Assembly (NCBI GenBank): GCA_020638735.1
Contig: JACKHZ010000011.1
Coordinates: forward strand, 248,001 to 312,000
Source: Planctomycetota bacterium
GTDB taxonomy: Bacteria > Planctomycetota > UBA1135 > UBA2386
DNA length: 64,000 nt
Direction: 5' to 3'
Shown one piece after another: positions 17,066 to 25,981 of the stretch (its first letter is position 1; each line of letters starts with the position of its first letter). Both the position numbers and the translations under genes were made by a program. The notes beneath the pieces were generated by a model. It did no database searches and was not told where the DNA came from. It worked only from the letters and a program-made list of their open reading frames with translations.

Positions 17066-18718
17066 GTGAACATCCTCCGCGGCGCGCTGTCGTCGCTGGT
17101 CGCGGCGGCCCTGTCCTGGGGCCCCGCCGTCGGCCAGCAGACCGTCGAACAGGTGACCGCCGCGCTGGCGGGGGTCTACGAGCCGGGCGCCGTCGACGTC
17201 GACGGCGTCGAATACTCCTACCGCCTGCTGCGGCCCCTGCCCGCGTCCCTCGATCGGGCCCGTCCGCTGGTCGTCTTCCTGCACGGCGCCGGTGAGCGTG
17301 GGGGGGACAACCGCCGCCAGCTCTACTGGCTGCCGCGCGAGCTCGCGAGCGACGCCGCGCGCGCCGCGCGGCCGTGCTTCGTGCTGGCGGTGCAGTGCCC
17401 GGCGGAAGAACGCTGGGTCGAGGTCGCTTGGGGTGACGCCGAGCCGACGCCGATGCCGGCGCGGCCGGGGCGCGCGATGCGGGCCGTGCAGCAGGCGATG
17501 CGGCGCGTGCTGGCCGAGCCCGGCGTGGATCGCAACCGGGTCTACCTCACCGGGCTGTCGATGGGAGGCTTCGGCACCTGGGACCTGCTGGCCCGCGAGC
17601 CGGACACGTTCGCGGCGGCCCTGGCGGTGTGCGGCGGCGGGGACCCGGCGACGGTCGATCGCTTCGCCGCGGTGCCGATCGAGGTCTGGCACGGCGCCGC
17701 CGACGCGGTGGTGCCGGTCGAGCGCTCGCGGCAGATGGTCGTCGCGCTGCGCGAGCGGGGCGCGCCGTGCCGCTACCACGAGCTGGAAGGCGTCGGCCAC
17801 GACGTCTGGAAGCAGGCCTACGGCGAAGCGGGCGGCCTCGAATGGCTGTTCGCCCAGGACCAGCGGCAGCAGCTGCGCGGCGACGCCGCGGAGCCGGCGA
17901 TCGTGCCCCGACCGGACCTGCTGACCCGGCTGCCCGGGCGCTTCCAGCTGCTGCTGGGTGCCCGCTGCGTGGTCGACGAACGGCTGCGTGGGGTCGCGCT
18001 GGCCGTGCTGGACCGGCTCGACCTGTCGGCGGTGCGGCGCCCTGGCGTCGTCGTCGACATCGAGCCGAGCGACGGCGACGTGATCCTGGGTCTCGACCCG
18101 TCGCTCGGCCACGGCTACGAGCTGCGCATCGGCGCCCGGGTCGAGCTGCGCGCCGGCGACGAGGCTGCGGCGTGGCGCGGCGGCGCCGCGCTGCTGCAGG
18201 CGCTGCGCACCTGGCCGGACGGCGCCGCACCTTGCGGGCTCGTCCGCCAGCGGGCGGCGGCGCTGCGCGGGCGGCTGCGGCTGGCCGCCGCGGACGGGCC
18301 GCGCAGCCGCGCCGACGTCGCCGCGCTGCTCGACGCGTGCTGGTTCGCCGGGGTCGGCGAGCTGCAGGTCGACGACCCGGACGAACGCGCTGCGCTGGTC
18401 GCCATGGCCGCCGACCTGACGCCGTGCGCTCGGGACCTCGGTCTCGCGATCGTCGGCCCGGACGGTCGCTCACCGGCGGCGTTGGCGTTCGACTCGGGGG
18501 GCCGTGTCGGCGACGTGCTGCAGGTGCCCGTGCCGCCGGGGCTGCGCGAAGCGGCGATCGCGTTCGAGCTGGGCGCGGCGCCCGGTCCGGTGGCGCAGCA
18601 GCTGGCGGCGGTGCGACGGCTGCTGCCGGCCCTCGCCGAACGGGTCGCGCGCGGCGACGGGCCGGTGCACTTCGGCAGCTTCCTGGTCCGCCAGGCGGCG
18701 CAGCGACGTCGGCCCTGA
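17066..18718 (+). CDS. Secreted alpha/beta-hydrolase esterase with GH20 N-domain-like C-terminus
   Basis: The 550-residue product starts at a GTG and has a signal peptide (ILRGALSSLVAAALSWGPAVGQQ). Residues about 40-265 are an alpha/beta hydrolase of the feruloyl-esterase/PHB-depolymerase type: LVVFLHGAGERGGDNRRQL, nucleophile motif GLSMGGFGTWD, an Asp region in WHGAADAVVP and the His in GVGHDVW. Residues about 290-420 resemble the beta-hexosaminidase (GH20) N-terminal domain, with YELRIGARVELRAGDEAAAW and GGAALLQALR followed by ALRGRLRLAA. No GH20 catalytic D-E pair is seen after it, so this region may bind carbohydrate. Role inferred: deacylation of polysaccharide in the periplasm. Confidence 0.8.
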   Translation: MNILRGALSSLVAAALSWGPAVGQQTVEQVTAALAGVYEPGAVDVDGVEYSYRLLRPLPASLDRARPLVVFLHGAGERGGDNRRQLYWLPRELASDAARAARPCFVLAVQCPAEERWVEVAWGDAEPTPMPARPGRAMRAVQQAMRRVLAEPGVDRNRVYLTGLSMGGFGTWDLLAREPDTFAAALAVCGGGDPATVDRFAAVPIEVWHGAADAVVPVERSRQMVVALRERGAPCRYHELEGVGHDVWKQAYGEAGGLEWLFAQDQRQQLRGDAAEPAIVPRPDLLTRLPGRFQLLLGARCVVDERLRGVALAVLDRLDLSAVRRPGVVVDIEPSDGDVILGLDPSLGHGYELRIGARVELRAGDEAAAWRGGAALLQALRTWPDGAAPCGLVRQRAAALRGRLRLAAADGPRSRADVAALLDACWFAGVGELQVDDPDERAALVAMAADLTPCARDLGLAIVGPDGRSPAALAFDSGGRVGDVLQVPVPPGLREAAIAFELGAAPGPVAQQLAAVRRLLPALAERVARGDGPVHFGSFLVRQAAQRRRP

Positions 18719-18791
18719 CGGCGCGCGGCGGCCGCGACGCGGCGGCGCCGACGCGGTGGTTGGGGTGCGGTGCCACGCGTTGCCGGCGGCT

Positions 18792-19397
18792 ATGTTGATG
18801 GCGATGGAACGCACCGAGGAACAACTCGAGCTCGACCTGCGCAACGGCGACGACGGCGCCATGGGGCCGTTGTTCGCGCTGCACCACGAGCGGCTCGCCC
18901 GCATGGTGCACTTCCGCCTCGACCCGCGACTGGTCGGCCGGCTCGACCCCGAGGACGTGCTGCAGGAGACGTTCCTCGAGGCCGAGAAGCGGCTGCAGGC
19001 CTTCCGCGACGACGAGAAGCCGTTCCTGGTCTGGATCCGGCTGATCACGCTGCAGACCATGGTCGACCTGTTCCGTCGCCACCTCGGCGCGAAGATGCGC
19101 AGCGCCGGCAGGGAGGTCGCGGCGCCGAGGAGCGGCACGCTGTCGGGGCTGTTCGTCGGCCACATCACCTCGCCGAGCCACGCGGTGATGCGCGAAGAGG
19201 CCCGCGTCAAGATCGAGGCCGCGCTGCAGGAGATGGACGAGATCGACCGCGAGGTGCTGATGTTGCGCCACTTCGAGGAGCTGTCCAACAAGGAGGTCGC
19301 GAGCGTGCTCGGTATCCAGGAGAACGCCGCCAGCAACCGCTACGTGCGCGCGCTGGGCCGGCTGAAGGGCTACCTGACCGGCTTCGGAGACGCGTGA
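18792..19397 (+). CDS. ECF RNA polymerase sigma factor (kinase-associated)
   Basis: A two-domain ECF sigma factor of about 201 residues. Region 2 is visible in RLDPEDVLQETFLEAEKRL and the following Trp-containing segment. Region 4 is the helix-turn-helix DREVLMLRHFEELSNKEVASVLG, then NRYVRALGRLKGYL. There is no anti-sigma gene; the GTG of a Ser/Thr kinase overlaps its stop codon, which fits planctomycete ECF groups thought to be controlled by a partner kinase. In-frame ATGs at 18792, 18798 and 18804 are all possible. A TATGTT hexamer at 18791-18796 favours the last. Confidence 0.92.
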   Translation: MLMAMERTEEQLELDLRNGDDGAMGPLFALHHERLARMVHFRLDPRLVGRLDPEDVLQETFLEAEKRLQAFRDDEKPFLVWIRLITLQTMVDLFRRHLGAKMRSAGREVAAPRSGTLSGLFVGHITSPSHAVMREEARVKIEAALQEMDEIDREVLMLRHFEELSNKEVASVLGIQENAASNRYVRALGRLKGYLTGFGDA

Positions 19398-22147
19398 GCG
19401 ACGACGCCGATCCACGCGACCCGCTCGACCTGTTGACCGAGCAGTTCCTGCGGCAGTACCGCGCCGGCGAACCGGTCACCGCCGACGGCTTCGCGGGGCG
19501 CCACCCCGAACACGCCGAGGCGCTGCGCGAGCTGCTGCCGGCGCTGGTCGCGCTCGAGCAGGTCAAGCGCGACCGCGAGAGCAGCGGCAGCGGCGCGGCG
19601 CGGGTGGCGCTGCCGAAGCTCGAGCGGCTCGGCGACTTCCGCATCGTGCGCGAGCTCGGCCGCGGCGGCATGGGCGTGGTGTTCGAGGCCGTGCAGGAGG
19701 CGCTCGCGAGACGCGTCGCGCTGAAGGTGCTGCCGCAGGCTGCGCTCTTGACGGGCAACCAGTTGGAGCGCTTCCAGCGCGAGGCGCGGACCGCGGCCCG
19801 GTTGCACCACACCAACATCGTGCCGGTCTACGGCAGCGGTGAGAGCGACGGCTACCACTGGTACGCGATGCAGTTCATCCACGGCCAGAGCCTCGACCGC
19901 TGGCGCGAGCAGCAGGCGCAGCGGCCGCCGGAAGGTGCCGGCGCGTGGACCGCGCGGGCGCGCTTCGTCGCGCGGGTCGGGGCCGCAGCGGCCGCGGCGC
20001 TGCACTGCGCGCACGGGCTCGGCACGCTGCACCGCGACATCAAGCCCGGCAACTTCCTGCTCGACCAGGACGACCACCTGTGGGTCACCGACTTCGGCCT
20101 CGCCAAGTCGCTCGAGAACGCCGGCCTGACCAACTCGGGAGACCTCGTCGGCACGCTGCAGTACATGGCGCCGGAGCAGTTCGCCGGCACCTACGACGTG
20201 CGCAGCGAGATCTACGCGCTCGGCGTCACGCTGTACGAGCTGCTGACGCTGCAGCCGGCGTTCCGCGGCAAGAACCGCAGCGAGCTGATGGAGCGGGTGC
20301 GGGAGCAGCGGCTCGACCTGTCGCTGCGCACCATCGAGGGCGTGCCGCGCGATCTGGCGGTGATCGTCGAGAAGGCGATGGCGCGCGAGGCGAAGGACCG
20401 CTACGCCGACGCCGAGGCGTTGCAGCACGATCTGGAGGCGTTCCTCGAGGACCGGCCGATCCAGGCGCGGCGGCTGTCGGCGGTCGGCGCGGCGTGGCGC
20501 TGGTGCCGGCGCAACCGGGGCCTCGCTGCGGCGATCGCGGCGGCGGTGCTGGCGGTGACCGGGGCGGCGGTGACCGGCTGGGTCGCCTACGTGACCACCG
20601 GCGGCGCGCTGCTGCGCGAGCAGCAGGCGGCGCAGACCGCCAAGCTGGAGTCCGAACGCGCGGTGCGCGAGTCGCAGCGCGCCGAGGCGAACCTGAAGTT
20701 GACGCTGGCCGGCTTCGGCGAGGTGTTCGACCGGCTGGTCGGACGCGATCCGACCATCGCTGTCGAAGAGGACCCCGACACCGGCGAGCAGACGCTGGTC
20801 GCGCCCACGCCGCTCAGCCAGCGGGACGTCGAGCTGATGCAGGTGATGGTCGCGGTCTACGATCAGTTCGCCGCCGAGAACGCCGGGAACGAGTCGCTGC
20901 GCTACGAGACGGCGCGCGCCTACCGCCGCGTCGGCGCGATCCACACGCGGCTCGGCAAGGCGAGCAACGTCGAGGTGGCGGTCGCGGCGTTCGAGAAGGC
21001 GCGCGAGGGCTTCGAGAGCATCACCGGTCGTGACGTGCAGCGCGACCTCGCCGGGGTGCAGATCGAGCTCGGCCTCGCCTACGAACGGCTGCGGCGCCAC
21101 GACGACGCCGAGGCGAGCCTGCGCGACGGGCTGCATCGCTACGAGGCGATGCCGAACGCCGACAGCGCGGCGGTGCGGTTCGAGCGGGCGAAGGCCCTCT
21201 TCGCCCTCGCGCGCAACGCGGTGATCTCTGGCGGGCGTCGCGCCGGCCGCGGTCTCGGCGCGCTCGGCGAGGTCCGGCAGGCGCGGCAGCTGGCGTTGGA
21301 CCTGGTGGCGGAGAGCTCCGACGATCCGGAGGTTCAAGCGCTGCAGGCGCGCACCCAGGTGATGCTGGCGCGCATCGTGCGTCGTCCCGGGCGGGGCGAG
21401 CCGAGCGGCGACGATCGTGCGGAGCGCGACCGCGCGCTCGACGAGGCGGTGAAGACGCTGCGGCAGTTGGTGGCCGCGCATCCCGACCGCGCGGACTACC
21501 GGTTCGAGCTGTGCGACGCGATCCTCGAGGACCAGCACGGGCCGCGCGGTCCGATGGGGCGCGAGCAGGATCCCGCCGCAGCGCAGGGCGTGCTGCTGCT
21601 GCGCGAGGCGGACGCCGCGGCCCGGTTCCTCTACGAGTCGCAGCCGCTGTTCCAGGAATACGCCGCCTTGCTGGGGCGCGTGCGCACCGAGCTGGCGCGG
21701 GCGCTGGTCGGTCAGGCGCGCGCGGCGGAAGGCGCGCAGCGCGCGGTCGTCGAAGCGGAGGTCGAGGCGCTGCTGCAGAAGGCGCTGGAGGTGCAGGGGG
21801 ACCTGATCGCCGAGGACGGCCCGGTCGATCCGCGCTTCGCCAACCAGGTGTGCGCGACCCTCGGCGAATTGGGGCGGTTCTGTCTCGCGCACGGCAACCG
21901 GCAGGCTGCGCGGGACCACGCGGTGGCCGCGCTCGACCTGCTGACGCGGGTCGTCGGCACCGCACAGGCGGCCGAAGGTCCGTCGAGCAGTGGGCCGCCG
22001 GGGCGCGGCGATCGGACGGGCCGGCGCGCGGACGAAGGCGGACGCGAACTGCGCCCGTTCGAGGACCTGGTCTGGCGGCTGCACGACGAAGACCTGCTAC
22101 AGCGACTCGAGCGTCTGCGTCCGGGTGGTCCGCGTCGCCCGCGTTGA
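19394..22147 (+). CDS. Membrane Ser/Thr protein kinase with helical-repeat C-terminus
   Basis: A 917-residue kinase starting at a GTG that overlaps the ECF stop. Residues 1-60 are the short N-terminal module common in planctomycete kinases (EQFLRQYRAGEPVTADGFAGRHPEHAEAL). The kinase domain (about 78-350) has GRGGMGVV, the ATP Lys in RVALKVL, catalytic LHRDIKPGNFLL, TDFGLAK and YMAPEQF, so it should be active. One membrane helix lies at about 375-400. The outer part (about 400-917) is helical with TPR-like pairs and no recognised ligand-binding domain. It presumably senses an envelope signal and acts on the sigma factor encoded just upstream; this link is inferred from overlap. Confidence 0.93.
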   Translation: MSDDADPRDPLDLLTEQFLRQYRAGEPVTADGFAGRHPEHAEALRELLPALVALEQVKRDRESSGSGAARVALPKLERLGDFRIVRELGRGGMGVVFEAVQEALARRVALKVLPQAALLTGNQLERFQREARTAARLHHTNIVPVYGSGESDGYHWYAMQFIHGQSLDRWREQQAQRPPEGAGAWTARARFVARVGAAAAAALHCAHGLGTLHRDIKPGNFLLDQDDHLWVTDFGLAKSLENAGLTNSGDLVGTLQYMAPEQFAGTYDVRSEIYALGVTLYELLTLQPAFRGKNRSELMERVREQRLDLSLRTIEGVPRDLAVIVEKAMAREAKDRYADAEALQHDLEAFLEDRPIQARRLSAVGAAWRWCRRNRGLAAAIAAAVLAVTGAAVTGWVAYVTTGGALLREQQAAQTAKLESERAVRESQRAEANLKLTLAGFGEVFDRLVGRDPTIAVEEDPDTGEQTLVAPTPLSQRDVELMQVMVAVYDQFAAENAGNESLRYETARAYRRVGAIHTRLGKASNVEVAVAAFEKAREGFESITGRDVQRDLAGVQIELGLAYERLRRHDDAEASLRDGLHRYEAMPNADSAAVRFERAKALFALARNAVISGGRRAGRGLGALGEVRQARQLALDLVAESSDDPEVQALQARTQVMLARIVRRPGRGEPSGDDRAERDRALDEAVKTLRQLVAAHPDRADYRFELCDAILEDQHGPRGPMGREQDPAAAQGVLLLREADAAARFLYESQPLFQEYAALLGRVRTELARALVGQARAAEGAQRAVVEAEVEALLQKALEVQGDLIAEDGPVDPRFANQVCATLGELGRFCLAHGNRQAARDHAVAALDLLTRVVGTAQAAEGPSSSGPPGRGDRTGRRADEGGRELRPFEDLVWRLHDEDLLQRLERLRPGGPRRPR

Positions 22148-22181
22148 TCGCTGCGAGGTGGCCCGCGACGGGCGGGCACCG

Positions 22182-22187
22182 GATACT
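22182..22187 (+). promoter_or_regulatory. GATACT -10-like hexamer adjoining a start codon
   Basis: Six bases before the ATG of the Asp-box protein. If used as a -10 element, transcription would begin at or within a base or two of the ATG, giving a leaderless mRNA. No Shine-Dalgarno sequence is present. No good -35 is seen. Confidence 0.3.
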
Positions 22188-22193
22188 CGAGCC

Positions 22194-23207
22194 ATGCGCG
22201 CGCTGTGTCCGTTGGCGTTCTCATTCGCGGTCTCGTGCGCCGGTGCGCCCGTCGCCACGTCCCTGCAGCTCGACTGGCACGACCGCCCGACCGGCAGCGC
22301 CGCGTCGCTGCGCGGCCTCGCCGCCGTCGACGCGCACACCGCGATCGTCAGCGGCAGCAACGGCGCGGTGCTGCGCACCGACGACGGCGGCGCGACGTGG
22401 CGCGACATCTCGCCGCCCGAATGCGCGAACTGTGACTTCCGCGACGTCGAGGCGCTGTCGAAGGACGAGCTGGTGCTGATGGTCGCGGGGCAGCCGGCGC
22501 GGGTGTATCGCAGCGTCGACGGCGGCGCGAACTGGCGGCTGGCGCACGAGGACCCGCGCCCCGAGGCGTTCTTCGACGCGCTGGCGTTCCACGGCTGCCG
22601 CGGCGTGTTGTTCGGCGACCCGCTGCACGGCGCGTTCGCCCTGCTGCGCAGCGACGATGGCGGCACGTCGTGGGCGCCGACCGACGCGCTGCCGCCGGCG
22701 CGCGACGGCGAGGCTGCGTTCGCGGCCAGCGGCACGTGCCTGGTCGCGGCCGGCGACGGCGCGTTCGTGTTGGCCACCGGCGGCGCGGGCAGCCGACTGA
22801 TCCGCTTCACGGTCGACGGGTCGCGCCGCGAGACGGCGCTGCCGCTCGCCGAAGGCGCCTCCGCGCGCGGCGCCTTCTCGGTCGCGGTCTCCGGTGAACA
22901 GCTCTGCGTCGTCGGCGGCGACTACCAGAACCCGCTGGACGGCGCCGGCACCGCCGCGTGGAGCGCCGACGGCGGCGCGACCTTCCATTCGGCCGACGCG
23001 CTCGGCTACCGCTCGGCGGTGCAGTGGCTCGACGACCGCACGCTGCTCGCGGTCGGCTCGCACGGCGCCAGCGTGTCGGACGACGGCGGCGCGACGTGGC
23101 GCGCGTTCGGCGGCGTCGGTTTCCATGCCCTGGCGGTCGCCGACGACGGCGCGGTCTGGGCGTGCGGCAGCGACGGCCGCGTGGCGCAGCTGTTGGTCGC
23201 GCGGTGA
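22194..23207 (+). CDS. Asp-box (BNR) repeat lipoprotein, Ycf48-like propeller
   Basis: The 337-residue product has a lipoprotein-like leader (LAFSFAVSC). At least four Asp-box motifs of the S-x-D-x-G-x-x-W/F type follow, including RTDDGGATW, RSVDGGANW, RSDDGGTSW and SDDGGATW, plus a fifth with Phe (SADGGATF). They are spaced as in a beta-propeller. Such folds occur in sialidases and in the Ycf48/photosystem assembly family. No sialidase catalytic residues (FRIP arginine, Tyr/Glu pair) are evident, so an enzymatic role is unlikely. It stands between the kinase gene and a sialate O-acetylesterase, each with its own gap. Confidence 0.82.
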   Translation: MRALCPLAFSFAVSCAGAPVATSLQLDWHDRPTGSAASLRGLAAVDAHTAIVSGSNGAVLRTDDGGATWRDISPPECANCDFRDVEALSKDELVLMVAGQPARVYRSVDGGANWRLAHEDPRPEAFFDALAFHGCRGVLFGDPLHGAFALLRSDDGGTSWAPTDALPPARDGEAAFAASGTCLVAAGDGAFVLATGGAGSRLIRFTVDGSRRETALPLAEGASARGAFSVAVSGEQLCVVGGDYQNPLDGAGTAAWSADGGATFHSADALGYRSAVQWLDDRTLLAVGSHGASVSDDGGATWRAFGGVGFHALAVADDGAVWACGSDGRVAQLLVAR

Positions 23208-23217
23208 ACGTGCACCG

Positions 23218-23246
23218 CTGACCACGGCCCGCCGAGCCGCTACAGT
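23218..23246 (+). promoter_or_regulatory. Putative promoter of the sialate O-acetylesterase gene
   Basis: CTGACC (23218-23223), 17 bp, TACAGT (23241-23246). The start GTG follows 7 bases later, so the mRNA would have almost no leader. No ribosome-binding site is visible. Confidence 0.4.
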
Positions 23247-23253
23247 CCGCCGC

Positions 23254-25170
23254 GTGCTGCGCCTCCCGTTCGTCGCGTTCGCCGCCAGCTGCGCGGCACT
23301 CCTCGGCCAACAGCCCGCCGCCGACGCGTTCCGCGTCGCGCCGTTGTTCGGCAGCCACATGGTGCTGCCGGCCGCGCGCGCGGTGGCGATCCACGGCTTC
23401 GGAACGGCCGGCGCCGAGGTCACCGTCGAGCCGTCGTGGGGCGCGCCGGTGCGCGGCCTCGTGCGCGGCGACGGTCGCTGGTCGCTCGACGTCGAGACCC
23501 CGGCCAACGGTGAGCACGGGGCCCTGCGGCTGACGTGCGGCGCGGCCGCGATCGCGCTCGACGACGTGTTGTTCGGCGACGTCTGGTTGGCGTCGGGGCA
23601 GTCCAACATGGAGATGCCGGTCGGCCGCGTGAACGGCTGGAACGGCGTCACCGAGTGGGAGCGCGAGGTCGCCGAGGCCGACTGGCCGGAGCTGCGGGTG
23701 TTCACCGCGCAGAAGCAGACCGCGAACCAGCCCGCCACCGACATCGCCGGCGAATGGGTCGTCTGCACGCCGGAGACCGTGCCCTACGTGTCGGCGACCG
23801 GCTACTTCTTCGCCCGCGAGCTGCTGCGCGCCGGGCGGCGGCCGATCGGCCTGGTGGTCAGCTCGTGGGGCGGCACCCGCGTGCAGGCGTGGACCAGCGC
23901 GCACGGGCTGGCACCGTTCGAGCAGTACGCCGGCGAGCTGGCGAGCGTGCGCCTCGACACCGACGAGGCGCTGCTCGAGGCGCGGCGCGACGCCTACTGG
24001 GACGCGATCGCTGCGGCGATCCCGAACGCGACGCCGGTCGACGTGCAGCTGCCCGAGAAGTGGTCGCAGAGCGGGCTCGGCGAGTTCGACGGCGCGGTCG
24101 ACTACCGGCGCACGATCGCGCTGCCGGCGACGCTGCGCGGCCACGACCTGTGGCTCGAGCTGGGCGCGATCGACGACATGGATGCGGTGACGTGGAACGG
24201 CGCCGAGGTCGGCGGCATGAAGCGCGACGGCGCCTGGAACACGCCGCGTCGCTACAAGGTCCCCGCGGCGCGCACCGGCGACGAGCAGGTAGAGCTGTGC
24301 GTCTGCGTCGTCGACACCGGCGGCGAGGGCGGTTTCGGCGGCGACGCGGGATCGATGAAGCTGTCGCGCTGCGACGGGCAGGGCGAGGCGGTGCCGCTCG
24401 CCGGCACGTGGCAGCGCTACCTGCGCGCCGGTGACAAGGGGTTGCCCAAGTGGGTGCGCGCCGGCGCGTCGCCGAACCGCGTCACGGTGCTGTGGAACGG
24501 TATGATCGAGCCGTTGCTGCCGTTCCCGTTCCGCGGCGCGATCTGGTACCAGGGCGAGGCCAACCGCGGCGAGGCCGACGTCTACGCGAAGGTCTTCCCG
24601 GCGATGATCCGCGACTGGCGGCGCGCGATGGGGCAGCCGGAGCTGCCGTTCTACTTCGTGCAGATCGCGCCGTTCGACTACGGCAAGGAGGGCAACGGCC
24701 TGACGGCCGAGCTCCGCGAGGCGCAGGCGGCGGCGCTGGCGCTGCCGCACACCGGCATGGCGGTCACGCTCGACTGCGGCGACGCGCGGGACATCCACCC
24801 GACCCTCAAGCAGCCGGTCGGTCAGCGGCTGGCCTACGCCGCGCTCGCCGACTGCTACGGCGAACGGCGGCCGGCCTGCGGACCGTCGGCGCGCGACGCG
24901 GTGCGCGACGGCGCCGCGCTGCGCGTGCGCTTCGCGCCGGGGCACGGCGGGCTGAAGCTCGAGCACGGTCGGGACGGCTTCGTGATCGCGGGCGCCGACG
25001 GCGTGTTCGTCGCCGCCGAAGTGCGCATCGACGGGGACGAGCTGGTGCTGAGCGCTGCGTCGGTCGCGGCGCCGGTGCAGGTCCGCTACGCCTGGGCCCC
25101 GGTGCCGAAGTGGTCCCTCGTCGGTGGCACCGGGATCCCGGCGGCGCCGTTCCGCCTGACGGCGCGCTGA
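23254..25170 (+). CDS. Sialate O-acetylesterase (SGNH hydrolase), secreted
   Basis: Removes O-acetyl groups from sialic acids or related glycans. The 638-residue product starts at GTG with a signal peptide (LRLPFVAFAASCAALLGQQ). The SGNH domain is split: block I GDVWLASGQSNMEMP (nucleophile Ser, about residue 116), block III IWYQGEAN, and the Asp-His pair in DARDIHP near residue 513. An inserted galactose-binding-like segment (about 270-350, DYRRTIALPATLRGHDLWLEL) is normal for this family. Together with the neighbouring Asp-box protein and the esterase at 17066 it suggests breakdown of acylated glycans outside the cytoplasm. Confidence 0.93.
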   Translation: MLRLPFVAFAASCAALLGQQPAADAFRVAPLFGSHMVLPAARAVAIHGFGTAGAEVTVEPSWGAPVRGLVRGDGRWSLDVETPANGEHGALRLTCGAAAIALDDVLFGDVWLASGQSNMEMPVGRVNGWNGVTEWEREVAEADWPELRVFTAQKQTANQPATDIAGEWVVCTPETVPYVSATGYFFARELLRAGRRPIGLVVSSWGGTRVQAWTSAHGLAPFEQYAGELASVRLDTDEALLEARRDAYWDAIAAAIPNATPVDVQLPEKWSQSGLGEFDGAVDYRRTIALPATLRGHDLWLELGAIDDMDAVTWNGAEVGGMKRDGAWNTPRRYKVPAARTGDEQVELCVCVVDTGGEGGFGGDAGSMKLSRCDGQGEAVPLAGTWQRYLRAGDKGLPKWVRAGASPNRVTVLWNGMIEPLLPFPFRGAIWYQGEANRGEADVYAKVFPAMIRDWRRAMGQPELPFYFVQIAPFDYGKEGNGLTAELREAQAAALALPHTGMAVTLDCGDARDIHPTLKQPVGQRLAYAALADCYGERRPACGPSARDAVRDGAALRVRFAPGHGGLKLEHGRDGFVIAGADGVFVAAEVRIDGDELVLSAASVAAPVQVRYAWAPVPKWSLVGGTGIPAAPFRLTAR

Positions 25171-25231
25171 CCGCGAGTTCGACGGGAGGATGTTGGACGA
25201 GGCGCTCCCGAGGATACGCTCAGGAGACACG

Positions 25232-25960
25232 ATGGAAGACCTTCCGCTGCACGCGTCCTTCGTCACCGAGGATCCGGGCAAGGCCTCGCTGGTCGCCGGC
25301 GAGGTGCACGTCTGGGCCGTGCCGTTGCACGGCGACCCGAGCCCGTTCGCCGCGCTGCTGTCCGAGGCCGAACGCCAACGCGTGCAGCGCTTCCGCTTCG
25401 CCGACCATCAGCGTCGCTACCAGATCGGGCACGGCGCGCTGCGCACCGTGCTCGGCGGCTACCTGGGCTGCGACCCGCGCGCCATCGAGTTCCGGCAGGG
25501 GCCGCGCGGCAAGCCGTACCTCGCCGGCGAGGGCCCGCACTTCAACCTGTCGCACTCGGGCAAGCTGGCGCTGATCGCGCTGTGCGAGCACGAACTCGGC
25601 ATCGACCTCGAGAAGGTACGTCGGCTCGAGAGCATGATGCAGATCGCCGAGCGACACTTCTCCAGCGGCGAGTTCGAAGCGCTCGGCGAGCTCGACGACG
25701 ACCGCCGCGAGCTCGGCTTCTACCGCTGCTGGACCCGCAAGGAGGCCTACATCAAGGCGCTCGGCGAGGGCCTGTCGATGGCGCTCGACACGTTCGACGT
25801 CAGCCTGTGCGAGGACCCGCGCTTCCTCGCCTGCCACGACGGCCGCGAGGATCCGGCGCGGTGGTCGCTGGTCGATGTGTCGCCGGGGCCGGAGTTCGTC
25901 GCCGCGGTGGCGATGCGCGCCTCGCGTCCTGCGGCGCGCACGTTCCGCCTGGCGATCTGA
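25232..25960 (+). CDS. 4'-phosphopantetheinyl transferase, Sfp type
   Basis: Activates carrier proteins by transferring phosphopantetheine from CoA to a Ser. The 242-residue product carries the family motifs in order: RFRFADHQRRYQIGHGALR, GKPY then HFNLSHSGKLALIAL, the Mg-binding GIDLEKV and FYRCWTRKEAYIKALGEGL. I chose the ATG at 25232 because AGGAGA lies six bases upstream. The longer frame from 25190 has its GGGAGG touching the ATG and adds residues not typical of the family. No carrier protein or polyketide gene lies in the window, so the target is unknown; it may serve the fatty-acid ACP. Confidence 0.94.
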   Translation: MEDLPLHASFVTEDPGKASLVAGEVHVWAVPLHGDPSPFAALLSEAERQRVQRFRFADHQRRYQIGHGALRTVLGGYLGCDPRAIEFRQGPRGKPYLAGEGPHFNLSHSGKLALIALCEHELGIDLEKVRRLESMMQIAERHFSSGEFEALGELDDDRRELGFYRCWTRKEAYIKALGEGLSMALDTFDVSLCEDPRFLACHDGREDPARWSLVDVSPGPEFVAAVAMRASRPAARTFRLAI

Positions 25961-25964
25961 GCCT

Positions 25965-25981
25965 GCGCGGCTGTGCCGCGC
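25965..25981. terminator. Hairpin between convergent genes
   Basis: GCGCGGC (25965-25971), loop TGT, GCCGCGC (25975-25981), a perfect 7-bp stem filling the 21-bp gap between the phosphopantetheinyl transferase and ATP-grasp stop codons. No T tract, so it could be a weak two-way terminator. Confidence 0.35.
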
